DNA of 64,000 nt, taken from NCBI GenBank assembly GCA_021779195.1, contig JAJYBB010000005.1, forward strand, positions 93,185 to 157,184. Direction: 5' to 3'. The notes below the pieces were generated by a model. That model was not told the DNA's origin. It did no database searches and saw only the letters and a list, made by a program, of their open reading frames with translations. The stretch is from Bacteroidota bacterium. GTDB taxonomy: Bacteria; Bacteroidota; Bacteroidia; Bacteroidales; Paludibacteraceae. Below are positions 52,882 to 62,100 of the stretch, piece by piece. A program made the position numbers and the translations under genes. Position 1 is the first letter of the stretch. The number at the start of each line of letters is the position of its first letter.

Positions 52882-53446
52882 GTCAGTTTTATATCTTTGA
52901 ATAGGCATTTCTCATTTTTGAATTTTTTTTGATAATCAATAAGTTATAACTTTCAGTTATTTTATATTTAACAATAATGATTATCTGATCAATTACCTAT
53001 GGCAATATAAAAATGAATAACTGGTACTTCGCCCTTAATACCCCACTTCAAGTTTTGTCTCCAACAAATTTTGCTTAGTTGGCGTCGGCAATTTCCGCTT
53101 CGCTCCAATTGGCTTGAACCAAAAAACGAAGCAAAAATGTTCAAGGTACCTCACCTCTCCTTCGGTTACCTTCTCCAAATGGAGAGGGAACAGCCGGAAA
53201 AAGTGTTTGCCCGCTTCACTCTAAAAATGAGTCGTTTGTAGGTTGAAAACTTTAAAACTTATCTCGTCGGAATTCGTCGAGACTCAAACAAAAGGTTTTC
53301 TACGCCTACTGGTCTCCATTTTTCGGCTCACCGTACGAGGTCGGTCGTTTGCAAGTGTTGTGAAAAATAAATTGGGTATCAAAACGGATACTCCTAAAAA
53401 ATAAATTAAAAACCGATCGTATTTTTTGAATGTAAGACCTATAATA
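52882..53446. other. non-coding island with several inverted repeats
   Basis: The middle (about 53020-53380) is clearly more GC-rich than the surrounding spacers and has several local palindromes. Examples are CCTCTCC (53154-53160) with GGAGAGG (53181-53187) around an inner TCTCC-AAAT-GGAGA, and a near-palindrome around GAATTC (53263-53281). No open frame of note is found. It may be a dispersed intergenic repeat or remnant of a mobile element. Confidence 0.45.
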
Positions 53447-54265
53447 TTATTCAAACCATCCTCCAACCACAAAATTATTATTATATTCTTCAAATTTTGG
53501 GAGTCTCGATTCAAAAATTCCATATACCGATGATCCGGAACCCGACAGAGATGCAAAAATTGCTCCACCTTGATAAAGCTTGTTTTTAATTTGTTCAATT
53601 TCAGGATAAATACTAAAAACTGACGGCTCAAAATCATTAACAATACAGTTTTTCCATTCTATAACTGGTCGTTGAATTAATTCAACCAAGGACGAAGCTG
53701 GTTTTTGAGGTACAATTTTCGAATATGCTTCCGGAGTCGAAATATGTATATCGGGTTTAATTAATAAAACCGAATATCCTTTAAGAGATAAACTAATGGG
53801 AGTGAATCGATTTCCAATTCCGGTGGCAAAAACAGGTTTGTTTTTGATAAAAACAGGACAATCAGCTCCCAGTTTTGCAGCTAATGTTTCTAATTGTTTG
53901 ATAGAAATTTTTAAATCAAATAATTCATTAATTGCTTTTAAAGTGAATGCTGCATCCGAAGAACCACCTCCCAAGCCGGCTCCAAATGGAATTTGTTTGA
54001 TAAGACTGATATCAACAGGTGGGAACTGACAGGTTGATCTTAACAAACGATATGCTTTAATAATTAGATTTTCTTCGGGATCGCCTTGAATAGAAATACC
54101 TGATGAAGAAAAGCTGTAATCGCTGCAAGTTTCGGAAGGTTCAATGCTCAAAACATCGTGCAAACCAATTGGATAGAAGACAGTTTCAATATTATGATAA
54201 CCATCGAGTCGTCGTTCTGTAACGTGTAAACCCAGGTTAATTTTAGCATTCGGATATAATATCAT
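53447..54265 (-). CDS. ispE: 4-(cytidine 5'-diphospho)-2-C-methyl-D-erythritol kinase
   Basis: 272 residues of the GHMP kinase family. IspE phosphorylates CDP-methylerythritol in the MEP isoprenoid pathway. Conserved motifs: PNAKINLGLHVTERRLDGYHNIETVFYPI at the N-terminus, the ATP-binding loop PFGAGLGGGSSDAAF (~92-106) and the C-terminal SGSGSSVYGIFES (~242-254). The C-terminus after the last motif is short. The MEP pathway is thus present in this organism. It is divergent from dnaB, and a -7-like element (TACCTTTG, minus strand) lies at 54295-54288. Confidence 0.95.
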   Translation of the reverse strand: MILYPNAKINLGLHVTERRLDGYHNIETVFYPIGLHDVLSIEPSETCSDYSFSSSGISIQGDPEENLIIKAYRLLRSTCQFPPVDISLIKQIPFGAGLGGGSSDAAFTLKAINELFDLKISIKQLETLAAKLGADCPVFIKNKPVFATGIGNRFTPISLSLKGYSVLLIKPDIHISTPEAYSKIVPQKPASSLVELIQRPVIEWKNCIVNDFEPSVFSIYPEIEQIKNKLYQGGAIFASLSGSGSSVYGIFESRLPKFEEYNNNFVVGGWFE

Positions 54266-54584
54266 AATGATTATTTATTTGAAAGTTCAAAGGTATAAAT
54301 TTTTTGCCTAAACATAAACAAATGATTGAGTTAGTTTTCAGGGTTCAAACCCATACCGAGATTCTAATGATTATTGTTTTATTAAATAGTTGAATATCAA
54401 TATTTTTTAAAAAAAATAGTTTCGATTTTATTGCAAATTTCATGGCATAGCTGAAAATTTATTAATTACACCAACCCATAAGTTATCAACAGCTTGTTGA
54501 AAAATTCAGGATGAAACATTGAAAAAAGTTTTGTACTTTTGAATCCGTTTAACGAAAAACTCAGGACAAATTAATACAAGTATA
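54266..54584. other. divergent promoter region between ispE and dnaB
   Basis: About 319 bases, AT-rich. It includes the minus-strand ispE -7 element (54288-54295) and the dnaB -7 element TACTTTTG (54534-54541), which has no clear -33. TTATCAACA at 54483-54491, one mismatch from a DnaA box, is followed by CTTGTTG. No gene seen. Confidence 0.5.
54534..54541 (+). promoter_or_regulatory. -7 element of dnaB
   Basis: TACTTTTG, 43 bases before the dnaB ATG. Confidence 0.5.
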
Positions 54585-56141
54585 ATGGCAGAAAAACGTT
54601 CTTTTAACAAAAAACCATCAGTTTCGGGTCCAATACCTGCAAACGAATACGGAAAACTACCTCCTCAGGCTCCCGAATTGGAAGAAGCAGTGTTGGGTGC
54701 CATCATGATTGAAAAAGATGCTTATTCATTAATTTCTGAAATTTTAAAACCTGAATGCTTTTATAAAATTGCACATCAACGAATTTTTGAAGCCATTATG
54801 ACTTTAGCAATGCTGCAGGAACCGATTGATATGCACACAGTTACAGAACAATTGCGAAAAGCTGGAACTATTGATGAAGTAGGAGGACCCTATTATATCA
54901 CTTTGCTAACGGCAAAAGTTTCGTCAGCTGCGCATTTAGAATATCATTCACGCATAATTGTTCAAAAGTTTTTAGCGCGTGAATTGATTCGAATTTCTAC
55001 CGAAATACAAAACAAAGCGTTTGATGACAAATCGGATGTAGATGATTTAATGCAGGAAGCCGAAGGAATGCTGTTTGAAGTTACTCAGCGAAATTTGAAA
55101 AAGGATGTTACCCAAATCAAACCGGTGATTGACGAGGCAATTCACCGTATGCAGCTGGCAGCAACCAAGCAAGGTGCAAGTGGTGTTCCAACCGGTTTTC
55201 ATAGTTTGGATAAAATTACTTCTGGGTGGCAAAAATCTGATTTGATTATTATTGCTGCCCGTCCTGCAATGGGTAAAACAGCATTCGTATTATCGATGGC
55301 AAAGAATATGGGGGTGGATTACAATTCTCCTGTTGCCATTTTCTCACTCGAAATGTCAAATGTGCAATTGGTTAATCGTTTGATTATGAATGTTTGCGAA
55401 TTGGATGGAGAGAAGATTAAAAACGGGCAATTAGATCCACCTGAATGGGCTAAATTCGACAAAGATATTATCGAGTTAATCGATGCGCCTATTTTTATCG
55501 ATGATACCCCGAGTTTATCCATTTTCGAGCTTCGAAGTAAATGCCGACGTTTAGTCAAAGAACATAAAATACAATGTATTATCATTGATTATTTGCAATT
55601 AATGAATGCAAGCGGAATGAATTTTGGTAGTCGTGAGCAAGAAGTAAGTATTATTTCAAGATCGCTAAAAGGATTGGCTAAAGAGCTCGATATTCCTATT
55701 ATTGCACTATCACAGTTAAATCGAGGCGTGGAAGGTCGAACCGGTTTAGAAGGGAAACGTCCACAACTTTCAGATTTGCGTGAGTCGGGTGCCATTGAAC
55801 AAGATGCTGATATGGTTTGTTTTATTCATCGCCCTGAGTATTATCATCTTACAGAAGATAATCATGGAAATTCATTGGTGGGAATAGCTGAAATCATCGT
55901 TGCTAAACATCGAAATGGTGCAACGGGAGATATTCAGCTCAAATTCAAAAATACTTTTGCCAAATTTATGAACAAAGATGATTTTGATAAAGATTCTAAT
56001 CCGTTTTCATCAGATTATCAGGTTATTTCATCTAAATTAAATGATGCTGGAACAGATTTTTACGGTTCCGGATCTGTATCGAATCCATCTCCTGCAAATC
56101 CCTTTATTAGGGATGGATCAAGGGAAGAGACGCCATTTTAA
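54585..56141 (+). CDS. dnaB: replicative DNA helicase DnaB
   Basis: 518 residues. DnaB is the hexameric 5'-3' helicase of the replication fork. The N-terminal domain (PPQAPELEEAVLGAIMIEKDAY, HQRIFEAIMTL) is followed by a RecA-like domain with Walker A RPAMGKT (226-232), Walker B CIIIDYLQLM (~325-334), RSLKGLAKELDIPIIALSQLNRGVEGR and SDLRESGAIEQDADMV. The C-terminus has a Ser/Pro/Gly-rich tail (~475-518) which is variable in the family. No intein is present. The gene is monocistronic, divergent from ispE. Confidence 0.97.
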   Translation: MAEKRSFNKKPSVSGPIPANEYGKLPPQAPELEEAVLGAIMIEKDAYSLISEILKPECFYKIAHQRIFEAIMTLAMLQEPIDMHTVTEQLRKAGTIDEVGGPYYITLLTAKVSSAAHLEYHSRIIVQKFLARELIRISTEIQNKAFDDKSDVDDLMQEAEGMLFEVTQRNLKKDVTQIKPVIDEAIHRMQLAATKQGASGVPTGFHSLDKITSGWQKSDLIIIAARPAMGKTAFVLSMAKNMGVDYNSPVAIFSLEMSNVQLVNRLIMNVCELDGEKIKNGQLDPPEWAKFDKDIIELIDAPIFIDDTPSLSIFELRSKCRRLVKEHKIQCIIIDYLQLMNASGMNFGSREQEVSIISRSLKGLAKELDIPIIALSQLNRGVEGRTGLEGKRPQLSDLRESGAIEQDADMVCFIHRPEYYHLTEDNHGNSLVGIAEIIVAKHRNGATGDIQLKFKNTFAKFMNKDDFDKDSNPFSSDYQVISSKLNDAGTDFYGSGSVSNPSPANPFIRDGSREETPF

Positions 56142-56296
56142 GATTGAAGGAATTTTTTTTAGGAGACTATAGAATTTAAGTAGGGTTTCTTCAACAAACT
56201 TTTTCAATCATATCAAATGATTTGGAATGGAAGTTTTTGATCCAACTTATTCTCATCCAGAAAGCAGACCCAAAATTTATTTTCTAATTTCATACA

Positions 56297-57160
56297 TCAC
56301 TCAAGCAAGCCGTTTTTGTTAAATTCAACAGGTTCCCATTGATTGTTAATTATTTGATGAAGAAATCTAAATCCTTCGTGATATAATTTCTGATAGGTTG
56401 ACTGAAATCCATCGGCAACAAGATAAGGATAATGACAATCGGAATTAACGGTGATTGGTATATTAAGTGCTTTGATTAACCCAAAAAATTGTTCATCAGG
56501 ATATGTAATGCCTTCACTTTGAACTGATTTCGTGTTTATCTCAAGGATTAAGCCGGCAGCTTTAATTTTTGTCATGACTTCACCTACCAGATTTGTGTAC
56601 CATTTGTCATTTTTATTAAATTCATTACAATGAATAGCGTTTAAAGCAATTTTATCAATATGCCCAAGCAGTTGGAATTCACCTTTGTGTTTATGAATCA
56701 TTTCTGAGTATAGTTGAAAATAACGTTCAATTGCCGCATGAATATCTCCATCGAAAAGCTGTTGCAACCCTTGTTCAAAATCATTAAAATTCCCATCGAC
56801 ACACCATAATTTATCCTCACTTAATCTATCCATAAAATGAACTGAACCAATTAGATAATCAAATTTTTCAGCAGAAAACAGGGCATTGTCAAAATTTGTT
56901 ATTCCATCAATATAATCAACTTCAAGACCAATAAAAAGTTCAATTTGCATCCTATATTTTGATTTTAATCGATCAAATTCTTGTAAGTAATCAGCTTCAT
57001 CCTGGCGTTTCATATTCCAGAAAGTGTCGAAAGGTAAGGGCGCATGTGATGAAAATCCAAATTTTTTAAAGCCTTTGGCAATAGCAAATTTAACAAAATC
57101 TTCCATGGGGCTTCTTCCATCGCAAAAAATGCTATGACTATGATAATTGGACCAATACAT
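56297..57160 (-). CDS. PHP-domain phosphatase (histidinol-phosphatase HisK-like)
   Basis: 287 residues of the PHP superfamily. Metal-binding motifs include NYHSHSIFCDGRSPMEDF at the N-terminus (His-x-His), IELFIGLEVDYIDG, DYLIGSVHFMD (His near 107), LLGHIDKIALN and NSDCHYPYLV near 245. It is most similar to PHP-type histidinol-phosphatases, the ninth step of histidine synthesis, but PHP proteins of this size also include other phosphoesterases. No his genes are nearby. The gene has a full consensus promoter (57202-57232) and is divergent from the radical SAM gene. Confidence 0.85.
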   Translation of the reverse strand: MYWSNYHSHSIFCDGRSPMEDFVKFAIAKGFKKFGFSSHAPLPFDTFWNMKRQDEADYLQEFDRLKSKYRMQIELFIGLEVDYIDGITNFDNALFSAEKFDYLIGSVHFMDRLSEDKLWCVDGNFNDFEQGLQQLFDGDIHAAIERYFQLYSEMIHKHKGEFQLLGHIDKIALNAIHCNEFNKNDKWYTNLVGEVMTKIKAAGLILEINTKSVQSEGITYPDEQFFGLIKALNIPITVNSDCHYPYLVADGFQSTYQKLYHEGFRFLHQIINNQWEPVEFNKNGLLE

Positions 57161-57201
57161 GATGCATTAAGGGCTATATTATTATGTTAATTTTCGATTA
57201 G

Positions 57202-57232
57202 CAAAAATAATAAAAAATGGTCAAATAAACAA
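57202..57232 (-). promoter_or_regulatory. promoter of the PHP phosphatase gene
   Basis: On the minus strand, TTG (57232-57230), 20 bases, TATTTTTG (57209-57202): full consensus, 42 bases before the start. Confidence 0.75.
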
Positions 57233-57260
57233 TTTTCAATTCGAAGTTATGCAATCATTT

Positions 57261-57290
57261 TTGTTTGTAACCATGGAATGTATAACTTTG
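57261..57290 (+). promoter_or_regulatory. promoter of the radical SAM gene
   Basis: TTG (57261-57263), 19 bases, TAACTTTG (57283-57290), 19 bases before the ATG at 57310, so the leader is only about 13 bases. Confidence 0.7.
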
Positions 57291-57309
57291 TATTCACAAA
57301 ACTGAGATT

Positions 57310-58233
57310 ATGAAAATTCGTTATCTAAATTATAATCAGAAACTTAAATCTGAATTTTCAGAGCGTATTCAAAAAATTTCTATAAATGCTGGCTTTACCT
57401 GTCCCAACCGAGATGGAAGCAAAGGCATTGGTGGATGTACCTATTGCAATAACCAATCGTTCAGTCCCGAATATTGTCAACCAGTAAAAACGGTTAACCG
57501 TCAGATAGAAGAGGGGATTCATTTTTTTCGGAACAAATATCAAAACCAAAATTACTTTGCTTATTTTCAGTCGTATACAAATACATACGATTCTATCGAT
57601 AAGTTAAAGTCAATTTATGAGGAAGCGCTGTCGCATCCACTGATTAAAGGAATTGTAATTGGCACACGTCCTGATTGCGTGAGTGACGAGTTGCTTGATT
57701 ATTTTATGACGATGGCAAAAAGATATTATATAATGATTGAATATGGGATCGAGTCGACCAATGATTTAACTTTAAAATTTATCAATCGAGGACATGATTT
57801 TTCCTGTGCTGAAAATATTATTCGTGCAACAGCTGCAAGAGGTTTACGAACAGGAGCGCATTTGATTCTTGGGTTACCTCAAGAAGACCGTGAAACCATA
57901 CTTTCTCATGCCGATCTAATTTCAAAAATTCCACTCACGATGCTGAAATTGCATCAATTGCAATTGATAAAAGGTACCCGAATGGCTCAAGAGTTTGAAC
58001 ACCATCCCGAATGGTTCCAATTCTATACTGCTGATGCTTATATCGATTTGGTGATTGATTTTTTGGAACGATTAAATCCGGCAATTGCTATCGAACGTTT
58101 TGTTTCTCAGTCTCCAAAGGAATTGTTAATTGAACCTGGATGGGGTTTAAAAAATTTTGAATTTACCGCCAAACTTGAAAAACGTTTGGAAACAAGAAAT
58201 ACCTGGCAGGGACGGTTGTTTAAGAACGAATGA
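57310..58233 (+). CDS. TIGR01212-family radical SAM protein (YhcC-like)
   Basis: 307 residues. The N-terminal cluster motif is unusual for radical SAM proteins: Cys31, then Cys43 and Cys46 (CPNRDGSKGIGGCTYC), i.e. C-x11-C-x2-C, which defines the YhcC/TIGR01212 family. QSYTNTYDSIDKLKSIYEEAL, GTRPDCVSDELLDYF, YGIESTNDLTLKFINRGH and GLRTGAHLILGLPQEDRETI are further conserved parts. The E. coli homologue's reaction is uncertain. The start is set by the promoter (57261-57290) and the ATG at 57310. Confidence 0.9.
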   Translation: MKIRYLNYNQKLKSEFSERIQKISINAGFTCPNRDGSKGIGGCTYCNNQSFSPEYCQPVKTVNRQIEEGIHFFRNKYQNQNYFAYFQSYTNTYDSIDKLKSIYEEALSHPLIKGIVIGTRPDCVSDELLDYFMTMAKRYYIMIEYGIESTNDLTLKFINRGHDFSCAENIIRATAARGLRTGAHLILGLPQEDRETILSHADLISKIPLTMLKLHQLQLIKGTRMAQEFEHHPEWFQFYTADAYIDLVIDFLERLNPAIAIERFVSQSPKELLIEPGWGLKNFEFTAKLEKRLETRNTWQGRLFKNE

Positions 58234-58399
58234 TTTATTGTTTAATAATTTATAAATGAATTAATTACAATAATAATTGATCGATTATTAAATCTATTCA
58301 AAACTCTTTTAAGTGCAGATTGTTATAATGTAAAATTAAATATTAATTGAGAATTTATCTTCACATTATTTTGAATAATTCATTATTAATTTGATAATT

Positions 58400-58852
58400 A
58401 TGGCGTTAATAGTAGGCGATAGGGCTCCCGAAACCCTTGGTATAAATCAAAACGGGATAAATATTAAACTTTCAGATTTTGCAGGTAAAAAATTGGTTTT
58501 ATATTTTTATCCAAAAGATAATACACCCGGTTGTACAGCCCAAGCATGCAGTTTACGCGATGGATATACCGATTTACGTGTTGCGGGTTATGAAGTAGTT
58601 GGAGTGAGCACTGATCCGGCATCTTCACACCAAAAATTTATTTCTAAACAAAATCTACCTTTTAATTTAATAGCTGATACTGACAAAAAACTATCGGAGC
58701 AATTTGGTGTCTGGGGCGAGAAATCCATGTACTGTAAAAAATACATGGGGATGTTCCGAACTACTTTTATTATTGATGAAAATGGTGTTATTGAGCGTAT
58801 TATATTACCAAAAGATGTGAATACAAAAAACCATGCACAACAAATTATTTAA
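58400..58852 (+). CDS. bcp: thiol peroxidase Bcp (PrxQ family)
   Basis: 150 residues from the ATG at 58400; the TTG at 58391 adds only three residues. Bcp is a thioredoxin-dependent peroxiredoxin that reduces hydrogen and organic peroxides. The peroxidatic Cys45 and resolving Cys50 are in PKDNTPGCTAQACSLRD, the same positions as in E. coli Bcp. DFAGKKLVLYFYP and the C-terminal ...KNHAQQII are conserved. No promoter match stands out in the spacer upstream. A strong intrinsic terminator follows at 58880-58911. Confidence 0.94.
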   Translation: MALIVGDRAPETLGINQNGINIKLSDFAGKKLVLYFYPKDNTPGCTAQACSLRDGYTDLRVAGYEVVGVSTDPASSHQKFISKQNLPFNLIADTDKKLSEQFGVWGEKSMYCKKYMGMFRTTFIIDENGVIERIILPKDVNTKNHAQQII

Positions 58853-58879
58853 TATTCAACATAGTTTTAACAATAATTG

Positions 58880-58911
58880 AAAGGAATTTGAAACTCAAAT
58901 TCCTTTTTTTT
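58880..58911 (+). terminator. intrinsic terminator of bcp
   Basis: AAGGAATTTG (58881-58890) pairs with CAAATTCCTT (58896-58905) around a 5-base loop, followed by six T. Confidence 0.88.
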
Positions 58912-59094
58912 AAATGCCAATAATAAATAAATCTGAAAAATCCGAGATTCCATTAGTACCGAATGCCCGTTTCGATAATATTTCTTCAAAATCATATTAA
59001 CTTGAATAACTGATTGTATATAACTAAGTCGAAATTTCGGGTCTTGGTTAACTAAAACCCCAATATGCAATTTTCGAGATACTGAAAAAAAACG

Positions 59095-59102
59095 TATCTT
59101 TG
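59095..59102 (+). promoter_or_regulatory. -7 element of purL
   Basis: TATCTTTG, 55 bases before the ATG; a TTTTCG sequence lies 18 bases upstream. Confidence 0.5.
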
Positions 59103-59126
59103 CAATCCGATTGAAGCATTCATTTT

Positions 59127-59150
59127 AACTTCAATAACTTCAATAACTTC
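59127..59150 (+). repeat. 9-base tandem repeat in the purL leader
   Basis: AACTTCAAT occurs twice in tandem (59127-59135 and 59136-59144), followed by a partial third copy AACTTC. Confidence 0.65.
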
Positions 59151-59157
59151 TTAATCA

Positions 59158-62100
59158 ATGATTCATTTTTTCCTTACTTCCGCTCAATATGTATACGCGG
59201 TACAATCTGCCGAAAATCTAACGACCGAAGATGTCAGAAAGTTAGAATGGTTATTCAGCATGGCTAAATTATTAACACAACCTACGGTCGAAGGCAATTA
59301 TGTTGGACCGCGCCGTGAAATGATTACTCCCTGGAGTACAAATGCTGTTGAAATTACTCAAAACATGGGAATCCGCGGCATTTTTCGTATCGAAGAATTC
59401 CGCTTAATGCCTCATACTCCATCGGTTCAGGGAGGTTTAGCTTTCGACCCCATGCTCGAACGTATTTACACGGGATTAAATCAGGAAATTTTCACGATAA
59501 ATAAACAACCTGATCCGATCATATATATCGACGACATTTCTACTTATAACATGAAGGAAGGATTGGCTTTAAGTGCTGATGAAATTGAATATTTGAATGA
59601 AGTGAGTCGTAAAATTGGTCGTAAACTTACTGATAGTGAGGTTTTTGGATTTTCGCAGGTTAATTCTGAGCATTGTCGTCACAAAATTTTTAATGGACAG
59701 TATATTATTGATGGTGAAGAAAAAGAATTATCGCTATTTAAATTAATTCGGAAAACCTCAGAGGAAAATCCAAATAATCTTGTATCGGCTTACAAAGACA
59801 ATGTGGCATTCAATTTAGGACCCAAAATCGAACAATTTGCACCCGCAAGTGGTGATAAACCGGATTTTTTTAAAACCACTGAAATTGAGTCTGTTATATC
59901 ATTGAAAGCCGAAACTCATAACTTTCCAACAACCGTTGAACCTTTCAATGGTGCTGCAACCGGAACTGGCGGTGAGATTCGCGACCGATTGGGTGGGGGT
60001 AAAGCCAGTTTGCCTATTGCCGGTACGGCTGTTTACATGACTTCATATCCGCGCAACGATAATTCACATCATTGGGAAAGTGCAATTTCTCCACGAAAAT
60101 GGTTGTACCAAACTCCTGAACAAATTTTGATAAAGGCATCAAACGGAGCTTCCGATTTTGGAAATAAATTTGGTCAGCCATTGATTTGTGGATCATTGCT
60201 TACTTTTGAACATCAAGAAAATAACAAAACGTATGGATATGATAAAGTGATTATGTTAGCCGGTGGAGTAGGTTTTGGTACGAAACGGGATGCATTGAAA
60301 GGCAATGTAAGTTCAGGAGAAAAAGTTGTTGTGATGGGTGGAGATAATTATCGTATTGGTATGGGAGGAGGTGCCGTTTCGTCGGTCGAAACCGGTCAAT
60401 ATGCCAATGCTATTGAGCTGAATGCAGTTCAACGTGCAAACCCTGAAATGCAAAAGCGGGTTGCAAATGTTATCAGAACCTTGTCAGAAGCAGATGTAAA
60501 TCCTATAGTTTCTATTCACGATCATGGTGCCGGCGGTCATTTGAATTGCTTATCTGAATTGGTTGAAACTACTGGCGGAAAAATTGATGTTTCGGCACTT
60601 CCGGTAGGTGATCCTACATTAAGTGCTAAAGAAATTGTGGGGAACGAAAGCCAGGAACGAATGGGAATGGTGATTCGTGAAGAAGATATTGATCAGGTTC
60701 ATCGCATTGCCGATCGCGAACGCGCTCCCATGTATGTGGTAGGCGAAACTACAGGCGATATGCGGTTTGTTTTTGAACAGGCTGATGGTCAGAAGCCTAT
60801 CGATCTGAAACTTGAAGATATGTTTGGGAAACCACCCCGAACGGTTATTATTGATAATACGATTGATGAGCATTTTGAATCAGCCGAAATTTCGGAAGAA
60901 AAATTACAATCGTATATTGAACATGTGTTGCAAATGGAATCGGTTGCTTGCAAAGACTGGTTGACAAATAAAGTTGACCGTTCCATTACCGGAAAAATTG
61001 CCCGTCAACAATGTGCCGGCGAAATTCAATTGCCTCTCAATGATTTAGGTGTTGTTGCATTGGATTATTCAGGCACTTCAGGGATTGCCACTTCTATTGG
61101 TCATGCACCGTTGGCTGCATTATCAAACCCGGCAGCCGGTTCGGTACTATCCATTGCCGAAGCTCTGACCAATATTGTTTGGGCTCCACTCAAGGAGGGG
61201 TTAGAAAGTGTTTCGCTCAGTGCAAACTGGATGTGGCCTTCTAAAAATCCAGGGGAGGATGCCCGTTTATATAAAGCTGTAGAAGCTTGCAGCGATTTTG
61301 CGTGTGCCTTGGGTATTAATATCCCGACGGGAAAAGACAGCCTTTCGATGACTCAAAAATACGATGATGAAAAAGTATTTTCGCCTGGTACAGTCATTAT
61401 TTCGGCTGCCGCAGAAGTTTCTGATGTAAAGAAAACCGTTTCACCCGTGTTAGTTAACGATCCGAAAACAGCAGTTTATTATGTTGATTTTTCATTCGAT
61501 AAACACAAACTTGGCGGTTCGGTTTTAGCCCAGACCCTGAATAAAATTGGGGAAGAAGTTCCAACCGTTCAAGATGCTGAATATTTCAAAGCTGCATTTG
61601 AGAGCATTCAGGAGCTGATTATCAAAAACTTGATACTTGCCGGACACGATATTTCCGAAGGAGGAATGATTACTGCATTGTTGGAAATGTGTTTTGCAAA
61701 TGTAGAAGGCGGACTGACAGTGAATGTAGATAGTATCGCCGAACATTCGTTGGTAACTATGCTTTTTGCTGAAAATCCGGGTGTGTTGATTCAGGTTAAA
61801 GATCGCAAAGCCGTCGAAAAGATATTTGATGCAAATGGTGTGGGTTATGCACGCATTGCCACCCCGATTGCCGAACGTCGACTTGAAATTTCACGCAAAA
61901 AAGAAGCTTATTTATTTTCAATCAGCGAATTACGAGATTTATGGTACCGAAGTTCCTATTTACTCGATCGCAAACAAAGTGGGGAAGTATCGGCTCGGTT
62001 ACGATTTCAAAACTACAAAAACCAACCACTCGAATTTTCATTCAACGAAAGTTTCAAGGGTAAATTTTCGCAATTTGGTATTTCACAACGTCATCAACCG

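Noticed and set aside
53284..53643. 119-codon minus frame overlapping ispE
   Set aside because: It conflicts with the conserved ispE frame and lies partly in the palindromic island.
54266..54584. Replication origin between ispE and dnaB
   Set aside because: Only one imperfect DnaA-box-like site (TTATCAACA at 54483) and no cluster; dnaB adjacency alone is not evidence.
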